Source: Ignavibacteriales bacterium
GTDB lineage: Bacteria > Bacteroidota > Ignavibacteria > Ignavibacteriales > Ignavibacteriaceae
DNA length: 64,000 nt
Direction of reading: 5' to 3'
Assembly (NCBI GenBank): GCA_016709155.1
Contig: JADJEI010000001.1
Coordinates: 1,984,001-2,048,000 of the forward strand
Of the stretch, positions 26,018-34,405 are shown one piece after another. Every line of letters begins with the position of its first letter. The first letter of the stretch is position 1. Below the pieces are notes generated by a model. That model ran no database searches, was not told the origin of the DNA, and was given only the letters and a program-made list of their open reading frames with translations. The position numbers and the translations under genes were made by a program.

Positions 26018-27934
26018 CTATGAAATAAACTTCCCCCTTTTCGTGTAGTGTGTATGAAGAAGCTTATGCGATTTATGTCCGCAAGGTCCATCGATTAAAA
26101 ACATTTCGTAAATATCAGTTACGTGTCTGTTCTCGTGTGATTTTCTTGTAGGCAAAGATTCTTCTTCTTTATAGATTGCCTCAGCGCGTTTCTTTCGTAT
26201 TTCCGCAGTCGTTGGTATAGGCTGTCCGCCGCCGCCAATACAGCCTCCCGGGCAAGCCATAAATTCTATGAAGTGACATTCACTGAACTTACCCCCCGCT
26301 TTAATGTTCTCCATTATTTTTTTCGCATTGGCTGTTCCGTGTGCAACTGCAATTTTAAGAGTTACACCTTTAAGCCAGTTCCAATCAGGCACAAGATGCT
26401 GAAGTAATTTTGGAACCGGACCAACTTCAGTGATAGGAAGTTCGGCGTATCGTATTCCTTCAAACCCTCGTACTACCTCGATGTTGGCATTCTTAAAGAC
26501 GTTTTCAACTTTAATTCCGGTTACAAGTTCAATTACAGTCCGCAATGCAGCTTCCATCACTCCCCCTGTTGCGCCAAAGATTAATCCTGCCCCTGAAGCT
26601 TCACCGAACGGATCATCAAAATGGGAGCGGGGCATTTCGGGCAGATAGATACCGGCTTCTTTTATCATCTGTGCAAGCTCTCTTGTTGTAAGCCCGTAAT
26701 CCACATCTTTGAAACCGGAGTCAGTCATCTCGGGTCTGTTGCACTCAAATTTTTTTGCCGAGCATGGCATCACGGCAACTGAAACAATATTCTTCGGATC
26801 AATACCGGTTTTTTCTGCATAGAAAGTTTTAATAAGCGCACCAAACATTTGCTGCGGTGATTTTGCAGAGCTTAAATTGGGGATATATTCGGGATAAAAA
26901 TGTTCAAGATATTTTACCCACCCCGGCGAGCAGGAAGTAAACTGCGGAATAACTACGGAATTATCTTTGAGGACTAAAGCTTTATAAATGCGCAAAAGCA
27001 ATTCAGTACCTTCTTCGATGATTGTTAAATCGGCAGTAAAGTTCGTATCAAACACTTTGTCAAAGCCAATCCGCCGTAATGCAGTATTCATTTCACCGGT
27101 AAATGAGTGACCGGGTTCAATTCCAAACTCTTCACCAATTGCTGCACGCGGGGAGGGAGCAGTTTGAATTACGACGTGCTTTTCAGGGTTATCTATTGCT
27201 TCCCAAATTTCATCGCGCGGATCATTTGCACGCAAGGCTCCGGTTGGACAGCGGTTAATACACTGCCCGCAGTTAATGCAGATTACATCAGCAAGCGGTT
27301 TATTAAAAAACGTGCCGATCTTTGTTGCATCACCCCGATTGATCGCCTCAAGAACTCCCACCTCCTGCAGATCAATACAAGTTCTAACACATCGTTTGCA
27401 CAAAATGCATTTGTCCATATCACGAACAACGGAAAAGGAGGAATTATCAATTTTATATCTTGGGTATTCTACATGCCCAAAGTTGTAGTGATCAATTCCA
27501 TATTCTTTGGCGAGTGATTGGAGTTCACAATTATTATTTCTGAAGCAGGAATAACATTCACCGCAATGTTCACTCAGCAATAGTTCAATAATGTGTTTCC
27601 TTGCTTTACGGACTGCGTTTGTTGTTGTCTTAATTTTAATTGGGGCTGTAATAGGGAAAGCACAGGACGCCTGTAGAGTTTTCATTCCTTCAATTTCGAC
27701 AACGCAGATCCTGCAAACACCGGCGACACACAAATCTTCGTGGTGGCAAAGGGTGGGTATATGAATTTGATTTTGCCTGCAGGCTTCCAGGATAGTTGTC
27801 CCTAACGGCACGTGAATTTTCTTCTCATTTATCTCAACAGAGACCGTTCCGCCGATATACTCCGGATGTTCCGGGATTTCAATTACATTAGCCTTCTGGC
27901 TTATGGGTGCTCGTGACGATTTATAGTTTCCCAT
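26018..27934 (-). CDS. hydA: [FeFe] hydrogenase catalytic subunit, trimeric type
   Basis: 638 residues from ATG 27934, chosen because GGAGGT lies 7 bp upstream; a frame six codons longer lacks such a site. An N-terminal 2Fe-2S domain (CHHEDLCVAGVCRICVVE) is followed by a His/Cys cluster region (HCGECYSCFRNNNC) and two 4Fe-4S motifs (CILCKRCVRTC and CINCGQCINRCPTGAL). The H-cluster domain has L1 TSCSPGW, L2 MPCSAKKFE and L3 FMACPGGCIGGGG. With HydB and HydC it should oxidise or produce H2 coupled to NAD(H), and perhaps ferredoxin. L1 carries Ser where many group A enzymes have the proton-relay Cys (TSCCP). Confidence 0.95.
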   Translation of the reverse strand: MGNYKSSRAPISQKANVIEIPEHPEYIGGTVSVEINEKKIHVPLGTTILEACRQNQIHIPTLCHHEDLCVAGVCRICVVEIEGMKTLQASCAFPITAPIKIKTTTNAVRKARKHIIELLLSEHCGECYSCFRNNNCELQSLAKEYGIDHYNFGHVEYPRYKIDNSSFSVVRDMDKCILCKRCVRTCIDLQEVGVLEAINRGDATKIGTFFNKPLADVICINCGQCINRCPTGALRANDPRDEIWEAIDNPEKHVVIQTAPSPRAAIGEEFGIEPGHSFTGEMNTALRRIGFDKVFDTNFTADLTIIEEGTELLLRIYKALVLKDNSVVIPQFTSCSPGWVKYLEHFYPEYIPNLSSAKSPQQMFGALIKTFYAEKTGIDPKNIVSVAVMPCSAKKFECNRPEMTDSGFKDVDYGLTTRELAQMIKEAGIYLPEMPRSHFDDPFGEASGAGLIFGATGGVMEAALRTVIELVTGIKVENVFKNANIEVVRGFEGIRYAELPITEVGPVPKLLQHLVPDWNWLKGVTLKIAVAHGTANAKKIMENIKAGGKFSECHFIEFMACPGGCIGGGGQPIPTTAEIRKKRAEAIYKEEESLPTRKSHENRHVTDIYEMFLIDGPCGHKSHKLLHTHYTKRGKFIS

Positions 27935-29132
27935 TATTACCTCCGTTGTCATAATTAAAAACTTCGTCCTTGAAATTTTCTAAAATTGAAATAAATGAAT
28001 TCGGACTTGATTGACCGAGCCCGCATTTTGAAGCCCCCTGCATTGTCTTACCGAGTTCTTTTAGTTTATTTATATATCCAAAAGTAAATTCGCCTTTCTC
28101 AATCATTTTAACTCCTTCAAGTAACTTCTTATTTCCAATTCTGCATGGAGTGCATTGACCGCAGGACTCTTCAACAAAAAATTCCATAAAATTCTTCAAC
28201 ACCTTTAACATGTTTCTTGATTTGTTAAAGATTATTACCGATCCGCCGGTAGGTATGTCTTCATAGGCAAGTTTGCGATCAAACTGTGAGGAGGGGACAC
28301 AGTATCCGGAAGCGCCGCCAATTTGCACAGCTTTTGTATCAATTGCTCCGACAATTTCAAGCAGCTGCTTAATTGTTGTACCCCAGGGGAGTTCATAAAC
28401 ACCGGGTTTTTCGCAATCACCGGAAACGGAAAACAATTTTGAACCGCTTGATTTATCTGTTCCGTGATTCTGATACCAATTACCACCCTTAAGAATAATG
28501 TGTGGAATAGTAGTGAGTGTTTCAACATTGTTCACAGCAGTTGGGTAGCCGAGGTAACCGGTATTTACCGGATAGGGGGGTCTGTTTCTTGGTTCGCCTC
28601 TTTGACCTTCGAGTGACTCTATTAGTGCAGTTTCTTCTCCGCAAATATACGCGCCGGAGCCAAGAAAAATTTTTATATCGAAATTAAAATTTTCCTTACC
28701 GCATATATTTTTACCAAGTAAATTTTCTTTCCGCAGCTCAGCCATATAATCTTCAAGCGGTTTAAGCATGTATTCATATTCACCTCTTAAATAAATAATT
28801 CCCTGCTGTGCGCCGATTGTATAGCCGGCGATTACAAGTCCATCGAAAACTAATTCAGGGTACTCAAGCAAAAGCACTCTATCCTTAAAAGTTCCGGGTT
28901 CACCTTCGTCTGCATTGCAGATAATAAATTTTTTATCAGCTTTTGCCGCAGCAACAAACATCCACTTGGTTGAAGTCGGGAAACCAGCACCACCCCGCCC
29001 TTTCAGTTTTGATTCCTTCAATTCAAATAGAATATCTTCACGATGCATTGATAGAGCCTTCCTGATGCCATCCCCTCTGTTATAGCCGGAAAATATTACT
29101 GTGCCGTTTCTTTTTTGTTTAATAGTTTCCAT
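27921..29132 (-). CDS. hydB: Hydrogenase NAD(H)/FMN subunit (NuoF-like)
   Basis: 403 residues. The FMN/NAD-binding core shows GRGGAGFPTSTKW, CNADEGEPGTFKDR and GAYICGEETALIESLEGQ; the 4Fe-4S site is ESCGQCTPCRIG with a further Cys near residue 373 (ASKCGLGQ). It is much shorter than bifurcating HydB subunits such as that of Thermotoga, which carry an extra N-terminal 2Fe-2S domain and a C-terminal ferredoxin domain; both are absent here. It should pass electrons between NADH and HydA. Its end overlaps the hydA start by 14 bp, and it starts 7 bp after hydC. Confidence 0.93.
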   Translation of the reverse strand: METIKQKRNGTVIFSGYNRGDGIRKALSMHREDILFELKESKLKGRGGAGFPTSTKWMFVAAAKADKKFIICNADEGEPGTFKDRVLLLEYPELVFDGLVIAGYTIGAQQGIIYLRGEYEYMLKPLEDYMAELRKENLLGKNICGKENFNFDIKIFLGSGAYICGEETALIESLEGQRGEPRNRPPYPVNTGYLGYPTAVNNVETLTTIPHIILKGGNWYQNHGTDKSSGSKLFSVSGDCEKPGVYELPWGTTIKQLLEIVGAIDTKAVQIGGASGYCVPSSQFDRKLAYEDIPTGGSVIIFNKSRNMLKVLKNFMEFFVEESCGQCTPCRIGNKKLLEGVKMIEKGEFTFGYINKLKELGKTMQGASKCGLGQSSPNSFISILENFKDEVFNYDNGGNNGKL

Positions 29133-29139
29133 AGCTGCC

Positions 29140-29613
29140 TCATTTAACTTTACTTAAAAGTTCAACTGCTTTTTCAGGAGTCAATTTAAAAAACACCCTG
29201 TCGTTAATAGCCATTGCAGGTCCTACATCGCACAGACCAAGGCAATTAGCACATTCAACAGTAAACTTATTGTCTTTGGTTGTTTCACCAATTTTAATTC
29301 CAAGTTCTCTTTCGATTGCTTTGATTATTGCATCTTTACCTTTCATCTCGCAGGTAACAGTCTGACAAATACGTACAATATTTCTTCCTTTTGGATGAGA
29401 GTTCAAGAAGGAGTAAAAAGAAATCACACTATAAACTTCAACAGGGTGAATATCGAGCAGCCTGGCTATCTCCTGTTGTGCAAACTCGGAAATATGTCTG
29501 TGCTTTATTTGAATTTCATGGAGAATAGTAAGAAGTGAGGCTCTATTGTTTCCATGAATTACCACTAGTTTTTCTATCTCTTCAGATAGTGCATTTTTTT
29601 CTTCAATTAACAT
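29140..29613 (-). CDS. hydC: Hydrogenase 2Fe-2S subunit (NuoE-like)
   Basis: 157 residues with the thioredoxin-like NuoE fold. The 2Fe-2S ligands are Cys83 and Cys88 (CQTVTC) and Cys124 and Cys128 (CLGLC). It completes the HydABC diaphorase module and lies 7 bp upstream of hydB. Its ATG follows the restored stop of the response-regulator gene by 2 bp, with a GGAG ribosome-binding site inside that gene, so it is probably translationally coupled to it. Confidence 0.93.
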   Translation of the reverse strand: MLIEEKNALSEEIEKLVVIHGNNRASLLTILHEIQIKHRHISEFAQQEIARLLDIHPVEVYSVISFYSFLNSHPKGRNIVRICQTVTCEMKGKDAIIKAIERELGIKIGETTKDNKFTVECANCLGLCDVGPAMAINDRVFFKLTPEKAVELLSKVK

Positions 29614-29638
29614 TGTTAACTCTCCACTCGGTATAAGT

Positions 29639-30010
29639 TTAATAATTTATTAACCTTTCGAAGGAGTTCATCGGGTGAGATTGGTTTTCCACGTACTCGT
29701 CAACCGGAACAATTTCACTTACGCCAAACTCAATCCCAACGGTTTTAGAAACAGAAGTATAAAGAATTATGGGGGTGGTTATTTTTTCTCTTCTAAGTTT
29801 CTGCGCAAGGAAAAATCCATCGTCCGGTTCATTCATCATCACATCGAGAATAATAAGATCTGGATTTTCTTGTTTTATCATTTTATATCCAGACTCAGGA
29901 TTATTTGAAGTAATAACCTCATAGCCCTTTGAATTAAGTACAATACTGCTTGCATCAAGTATGTCGGGATCATCATCAATTACAATTATTTTTGCCACTG
30001 GAAACCTCAA
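29639..30010 (-). CDS. Single-domain response regulator heading the hydrogenase operon (C-terminal frameshift)
   Basis: As written, the frame gives 123 residues: a receiver with VIDDDPDILDAS, phospho-acceptor LIILDVMM, and a switch Thr/Ser (YTSVS). After DEYVE it loses family similarity (NQSHPMNSFERL). Adding one base to the T4 run at 29685-29688 restores EKPISPDELLRKVNKLL, the normal Lys-Pro and last helix of a receiver, and moves the stop to 29616, 2 bp before hydC. So the real gene is very probably 29616-30010, with a one-base deletion or sequence error. It has no output domain and may act by protein contact or in a phosphorelay. Its first position in the operon suggests control of, or by, the hydrogenase. 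Confidence 0.85.
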   Translation of the reverse strand: MRFPVAKIIVIDDDPDILDASSIVLNSKGYEVITSNNPESGYKMIKQENPDLIILDVMMNEPDDGFFLAQKLRREKITTPIILYTSVSKTVGIEFGVSEIVPVDEYVENQSHPMNSFERLINY

Positions 30011-30229
30011 GTAATTTCTAAATTATTTTATTTTTACTGCAAATAGAATCTTATAGTCGTCATATTAAATGCCAGCGAAGAATGAAAATAAAATAAAATT
30101 ATGGTTGAAAATTTGAGATGATTAAAAAACTTAACTAATATTTTTCTATGAAGTGAGAAATAGTTATTAGTTTTAAGAAAAAAATATTTTGCTGTTTACG
30201 AATTCTTCGCCATTGGCAAAGAGGATGGG

Positions 30230-31492
30230 TTAAGTTGAGATGAAACTCTTTTGCCATTCATTCGCAGCATCAGGGAAGGGCATTATGACTCTGGGCATAG
30301 CACCATGAATGTAGGAAATTAAAACACCATAATTTACAATAGGTACGTTTAGAAGTTTCGCTTCTTTTATTCTTGTCAACATTGTTTTACGGGTGAACAT
30401 ACAACCACCGCAATGTATAATTAGTTTATAATCGGAAAGGTTTTCTGGAAAATCCTCACCGCTCTTTATATCAATTATTAAATCTTTTTTTGTATGAAGC
30501 CTCAGCCACCGGGGGATTTTAATTCTACCGATATCATCTTCCTGTGCATGATGAGTACAGGATTCGGCGATTAAAATTTTATCCCCATCCTGTAACTCGT
30601 CAACTCTTTTTAATCCTTTCACAAAAGTAGGGAGATCTCCTTTGTGGCGAGCCATCAAAATAGAAAATGTTGTAAGTTTTATTTTTTCTTGAACATCCGC
30701 TGCAACCTTCTTAATTGCCTGGCTATCAGTGATTACCAAATCGGGTGATTGTTTTAAACTTGACAAAGCGGAAGGAAGTTCTTTATCCTTTGTGACAATG
30801 ACTATTGTATCTTCATCAAGAGCCTCGCGAATAGTTTGTACCTGCGGAAGAATCAGCCTGCCTTTTGGTGCTCCATGATCAATTGGAACAACCAGTACAA
30901 CAACGTCGCCCTGTCCAACAATATCACTTAATAATGGAGATTCAGATTCGGCAGGCAGCATCCTGATTATTTTTAATTTCAAATCATCAATGCCTGCATT
31001 TTCTTTACAAGAAATTTCAAAGTGAGTCAACCTCATCTCTTTTATTTCTGTAAGAAGAAGTGTATTAACTCCGAATTCGATTTTGTTTACAGCAATGATG
31101 AAGGATAAATTAATTTTATTAAGATAATCAATAAGTTCAAGCTCCTCTTCGGACAATACCTCGCGCGCATCCACAACCAATACAGCAAAGTCAGCCGAGC
31201 TAATAGCTTTAATTGTTTTACTAATTCTTTTTAAACCAAGCTCCCCCTTATCATCTATGCCGGCAGTATCGACAATCACTACTGGGCCATACGGTAAAAG
31301 TTCAATTGATTTCTTAACCGGATCGGTTGTCGTGCCTGCCGTAGGACTTACAATTGATATTTCCTGCCCTATCAATGCATTCACCAACGAAGATTTTCCG
31401 GCGTTTCTTCTTCCAATAATTGCAATATGCGGGCGTTCGGATTTTGGTGCGGATTTCATCTCAAACCCTGTTTCTTCCCGAAGGATAGTCAT
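30230..31492 (-). CDS. hydF: [FeFe] hydrogenase maturation GTPase HydF
   Basis: 420 residues. GTPase motifs: G1 GRRNAGKSSLVNAL, G3 DTAGIDDKGELG and G4 NKIE. The C-terminal scaffold domain carries the FeS/2Fe-subcluster ligands in AESCTHHAQEDD and, further on, HCGGCMF. HydF carries the 2Fe precursor assembled by HydE and HydG and loads it into HydA. The start is uncertain: ATG 31492 has no ribosome-binding site, and an internal ATG at 31459 (MKSAPKSERPHIA) gives a more usual N-terminus. It is 219 bp upstream of the response-regulator gene, so it may share its transcript or have its own. Confidence 0.95.
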   Translation of the reverse strand: MTILREETGFEMKSAPKSERPHIAIIGRRNAGKSSLVNALIGQEISIVSPTAGTTTDPVKKSIELLPYGPVVIVDTAGIDDKGELGLKRISKTIKAISSADFAVLVVDAREVLSEEELELIDYLNKINLSFIIAVNKIEFGVNTLLLTEIKEMRLTHFEISCKENAGIDDLKLKIIRMLPAESESPLLSDIVGQGDVVVLVVPIDHGAPKGRLILPQVQTIREALDEDTIVIVTKDKELPSALSSLKQSPDLVITDSQAIKKVAADVQEKIKLTTFSILMARHKGDLPTFVKGLKRVDELQDGDKILIAESCTHHAQEDDIGRIKIPRWLRLHTKKDLIIDIKSGEDFPENLSDYKLIIHCGGCMFTRKTMLTRIKEAKLLNVPIVNYGVLISYIHGAMPRVIMPFPDAANEWQKSFIST

Positions 31493-31859
31493 AATAGTTT
31501 TAATAATTTTTCTGTTAACTAAAAAGTCCCCTTACAAAAAAAGTAACAATTATGTCATTCCGCCCCGATGAATCGGAGTCGGAATCTGTTTTACAAAGAT
31601 TTTAAGATGCTGAATGGCAATGCCATCAACATGACAACTGCGTAAGGTGATTTGATAAAACAAAAAGTATTCCAAGAATATTCGCTAGTAGATAAGATAA
31701 TATTTGTACGAATTCTTGTCGAATATTGTTAATCATTGAAGTAATAGAAATAGTTGCGTATAATTTTATTCCATTTAAAAAAACAAAATTCTCTCTTTTA
31801 AGAATAAACAAAAAGTAATTCTGCATTTTCGCCCCGCATTTAGGATATCAATCGTTGGT
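31493..31859. other. Divergent intergenic region between hydF and hydG, with REP-like element
   Basis: 367 bp that must hold the promoters for both divergent hydrogenase transcripts. At about 31554-31635 lies a REP-like element bounded by GTCAT / ATGAC and containing CCCGATGAATCGG and the palindrome TGGCAATGCCA. The rest is very AT-rich. A 66-codon minus-strand frame (31626-31826) has no domain and is not called. No clear redox-regulator operator was recognised. Confidence 0.55.
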
Positions 31860-33299
31860 ATGTATGTTGAAAAACTTCTTGAAAATTTATATACAGATGG
31901 AATTACAATGGAATTTATTGACGAGAGATTAATCAATTCATTATTAGAAGATGAATCATTGGGCGATCAAAATTATCAACGAGCTATTATCGAAAAAGCT
32001 GGTGAAGCAAAAGGTCTTTCGCTTCGTGAAAGCGCGTCATTGTTGAATATTAACAACCCTGAAATTCTTGAAGAATTATTTCACAAGGCAAAAGAAGTAA
32101 AAGAAAAAATTTACGGCAACAGACTTGTTTTGTTCGCTCCTCTTTACATTACAAATCTTTGTGTTAACAATTGTCTTTACTGTGCATTTAGAAAAGATAA
32201 CCTCGAACTGAAAAGAAGATCACTCGACCTAAATGAAATTGAGGAGGAGGCAAGATATCTTGTTCTACAGGGGCAGAAGAGGATACTGCTTGTTGCCGGC
32301 GAACATCCTAAAAAAGCAAGTGTTCATTTTATCGGGCAGGCAATCGAAAGAATTTATAGTGTAAACTTGAATGGAAATAATATCAGAAGGTTGAATGTAA
32401 ATGCTGCTCCAATGTCACTTGATAATTTTAAAACATTAAAAAGTTTTGGGATAGGAACATATCAATGCTTTCAAGAGACTTATCACTTTAAAACCTATGA
32501 ACAGATGCATACATCCGGTCCAAAGAGTGATTACGCCTACCGGCTTTATGCAATGGATAGAGCATTTCAAGCAGGTATTGATGATCTGGGGATAGGGGCG
32601 TTGTTTGGTTTGACTGATTATAAATTTGAAACTCTCGCATTACTTATGCACGCAGCATACCTTGATAGAGTTTATGGAGTTGGTCCACACACAATCTCAA
32701 TGCCGAGGCTTGAGCCAGCATTAAATGCTCCGGCGGCACTTCAACCGCCGCATGCTGTTGATGATATTTCATTTAAAAAAATAATTGCAGCCATAAGGCT
32801 TTCTGTTCCCTATACAGGGATGATACTATCAACAAGGGAGAGGGCTGAATTACGAAGAGAATTATTTGCCGTTGGTATTTCGCAAATAAGTGCAGGCAGC
32901 AGAACTGCCCCCGGCAGCTATAAAGAATCTCAGGAAAGTTTAGACGATCATGAACTTGAACAATTTCAACTCGGTGATCACAGACCGCTGGACGAAGTCG
33001 TGCAGGATATTACACGACTTGGTTACATGCCAAGCTTCTGTACTGCCTGTTACAGAAGCAACCGAACAGGTGATAGATTTATGGAGCTTGCAAAATCCGG
33101 AAATATTGGGAAGATTTGTGTGCCGAACGCCCTTGCAACTTTTAAAGAATATCTGCTCGATTTTGCTTCACCCACAACCAGGGAGGTGGGAGAAGATTTT
33201 TTAAAAGAAGAATTGCTAAAAACCAACGATAAAACGAGGAAGAAAATTGATATGATGATAGATCGTGTAAGTTCAGGTGACAGAGATGTTTATTTATAA
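31860..33299 (+). CDS. hydG: [FeFe] hydrogenase maturase HydG
   Basis: 479 residues. The radical SAM cluster motif is CVNNCLYCAF; the protein has the ThiH-like TIM barrel and the C-terminal auxiliary cluster motif CTACYRSNRTGDRF with a third Cys in GKICVPNA. HydG cleaves tyrosine to supply CO and CN for the H-cluster. An in-frame ATG at 31908 is an alternative start, since neither has a strong ribosome-binding site. HydE follows 11 bp later. Together with hydF and hydA-C across the divergent gap it makes the locus self-sufficient. Confidence 0.95.
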   Translation: MYVEKLLENLYTDGITMEFIDERLINSLLEDESLGDQNYQRAIIEKAGEAKGLSLRESASLLNINNPEILEELFHKAKEVKEKIYGNRLVLFAPLYITNLCVNNCLYCAFRKDNLELKRRSLDLNEIEEEARYLVLQGQKRILLVAGEHPKKASVHFIGQAIERIYSVNLNGNNIRRLNVNAAPMSLDNFKTLKSFGIGTYQCFQETYHFKTYEQMHTSGPKSDYAYRLYAMDRAFQAGIDDLGIGALFGLTDYKFETLALLMHAAYLDRVYGVGPHTISMPRLEPALNAPAALQPPHAVDDISFKKIIAAIRLSVPYTGMILSTRERAELRRELFAVGISQISAGSRTAPGSYKESQESLDDHELEQFQLGDHRPLDEVVQDITRLGYMPSFCTACYRSNRTGDRFMELAKSGNIGKICVPNALATFKEYLLDFASPTTREVGEDFLKEELLKTNDKTRKKIDMMIDRVSSGDRDVYL

Positions 33300-33310
33300 T
33301 TGGATTATTT

Positions 33311-34366
33311 ATGGTGCTTGATGATCTATTACATAAGTCTGACTTGAGTAAAGAAGAATTAGCCTTTCTGCTTCAACTTCAAAGCAAAGCTGATTTAGAA
33401 AAACTCATTACTCGTGCTGATGAAGTAAGAAAACAATATTGCGGTGATGAAGTACACTTACGAGGTATAATTGAGTTTTCAAATAACTGCGAACAGGAGT
33501 GCCTTTACTGTGGGTTGAGGAAGGGGAACTACGCACTAATCAGATACAGAATGAATGAAGAAGAAATTCTTCGAGCTGCTAAAGATATTATTGCTCTTGG
33601 CATTAAAACTATTGTGCTTCAATCAGGCGAAGATTTTTATTACTCGGGAAGTTACTTTGCCCGCGTAATTCGCGGGATTAAAAACATTGCCGACGTGGCA
33701 GTTACTCTAAGCGTGGGGGAAAGAGAATTTACCGATTACAAACTTTGGCGGCAAGCCGGCGCTGATCGCTATCTGTTAAAACACGAAACAGCAAATCCAA
33801 AACTTTATTCTATCTATCATCAGAGGCAAAAACTATTAGATAGAATTAAGCATCTTCGATTTCTCAAATCTATCGGTTTTCAAATTGGCAGCGGAAATAT
33901 TATTGGTCTACCTCATCAAACATTAGAAGATATTGCCGATGATATTTTACTTTGTAAAGAATTGAATGTTGATATGGCTTCATTCAGTCCATTCATTCCT
34001 TCAGAAAATACTCCATACAGCAGTAAAGAACAATGTAGTGTTGAACTTGCTGTCAAAACTCTTGCTGTTACAAGAATCGTACTCCGTGATTCACACATAC
34101 CTGCAACAACTGCACTTGCAACTATTCATCCGCACGGCAGGGAGTTGGCATTGCAAGCTGGTGCGAATATTATCATGCCAAATTTTACACCCCAGCCTTA
34201 CAAAGGGAATTATTTAATATACGCTAATAAAAACCGCGCTGATGATGACGATGCCGGATATTTAGAACGGATAAAAAAAGTCATAACTTCTGCAGGAAGA
34301 AAAATTGGAGAGACACCGGGACATTCATTGAAAATGAAAAATGTACAATTAACAATTAAACAATAA
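33311..34366 (+). CDS. hydE: [FeFe] hydrogenase maturase HydE
   Basis: 351 residues, the usual length. The radical SAM motif CEQECLYCGLRKGN is followed by RYRMNEEEIL and the barrel segments SVGERE and GSGNIIGLPHQTLEDI. HydE acts with HydG and HydF to build the azadithiolate bridge of the H-cluster. It is 11 bp downstream of hydG in a two-gene operon and is followed by a 39-bp gap to a convergent kinase gene. Confidence 0.95.
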   Translation: MVLDDLLHKSDLSKEELAFLLQLQSKADLEKLITRADEVRKQYCGDEVHLRGIIEFSNNCEQECLYCGLRKGNYALIRYRMNEEEILRAAKDIIALGIKTIVLQSGEDFYYSGSYFARVIRGIKNIADVAVTLSVGEREFTDYKLWRQAGADRYLLKHETANPKLYSIYHQRQKLLDRIKHLRFLKSIGFQIGSGNIIGLPHQTLEDIADDILLCKELNVDMASFSPFIPSENTPYSSKEQCSVELAVKTLAVTRIVLRDSHIPATTALATIHPHGRELALQAGANIIMPNFTPQPYKGNYLIYANKNRADDDDAGYLERIKKVITSAGRKIGETPGHSLKMKNVQLTIKQ

Positions 34367-34405
34367 AACTGAGAAAATTTAATACTAATCGTTTCGATAT
34401 TACAT

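Noticed and set aside
31626..31826. 66-codon frame between hydF and hydG
   Set aside because: It lies in AT-rich promoter DNA without a start signal or domain match.
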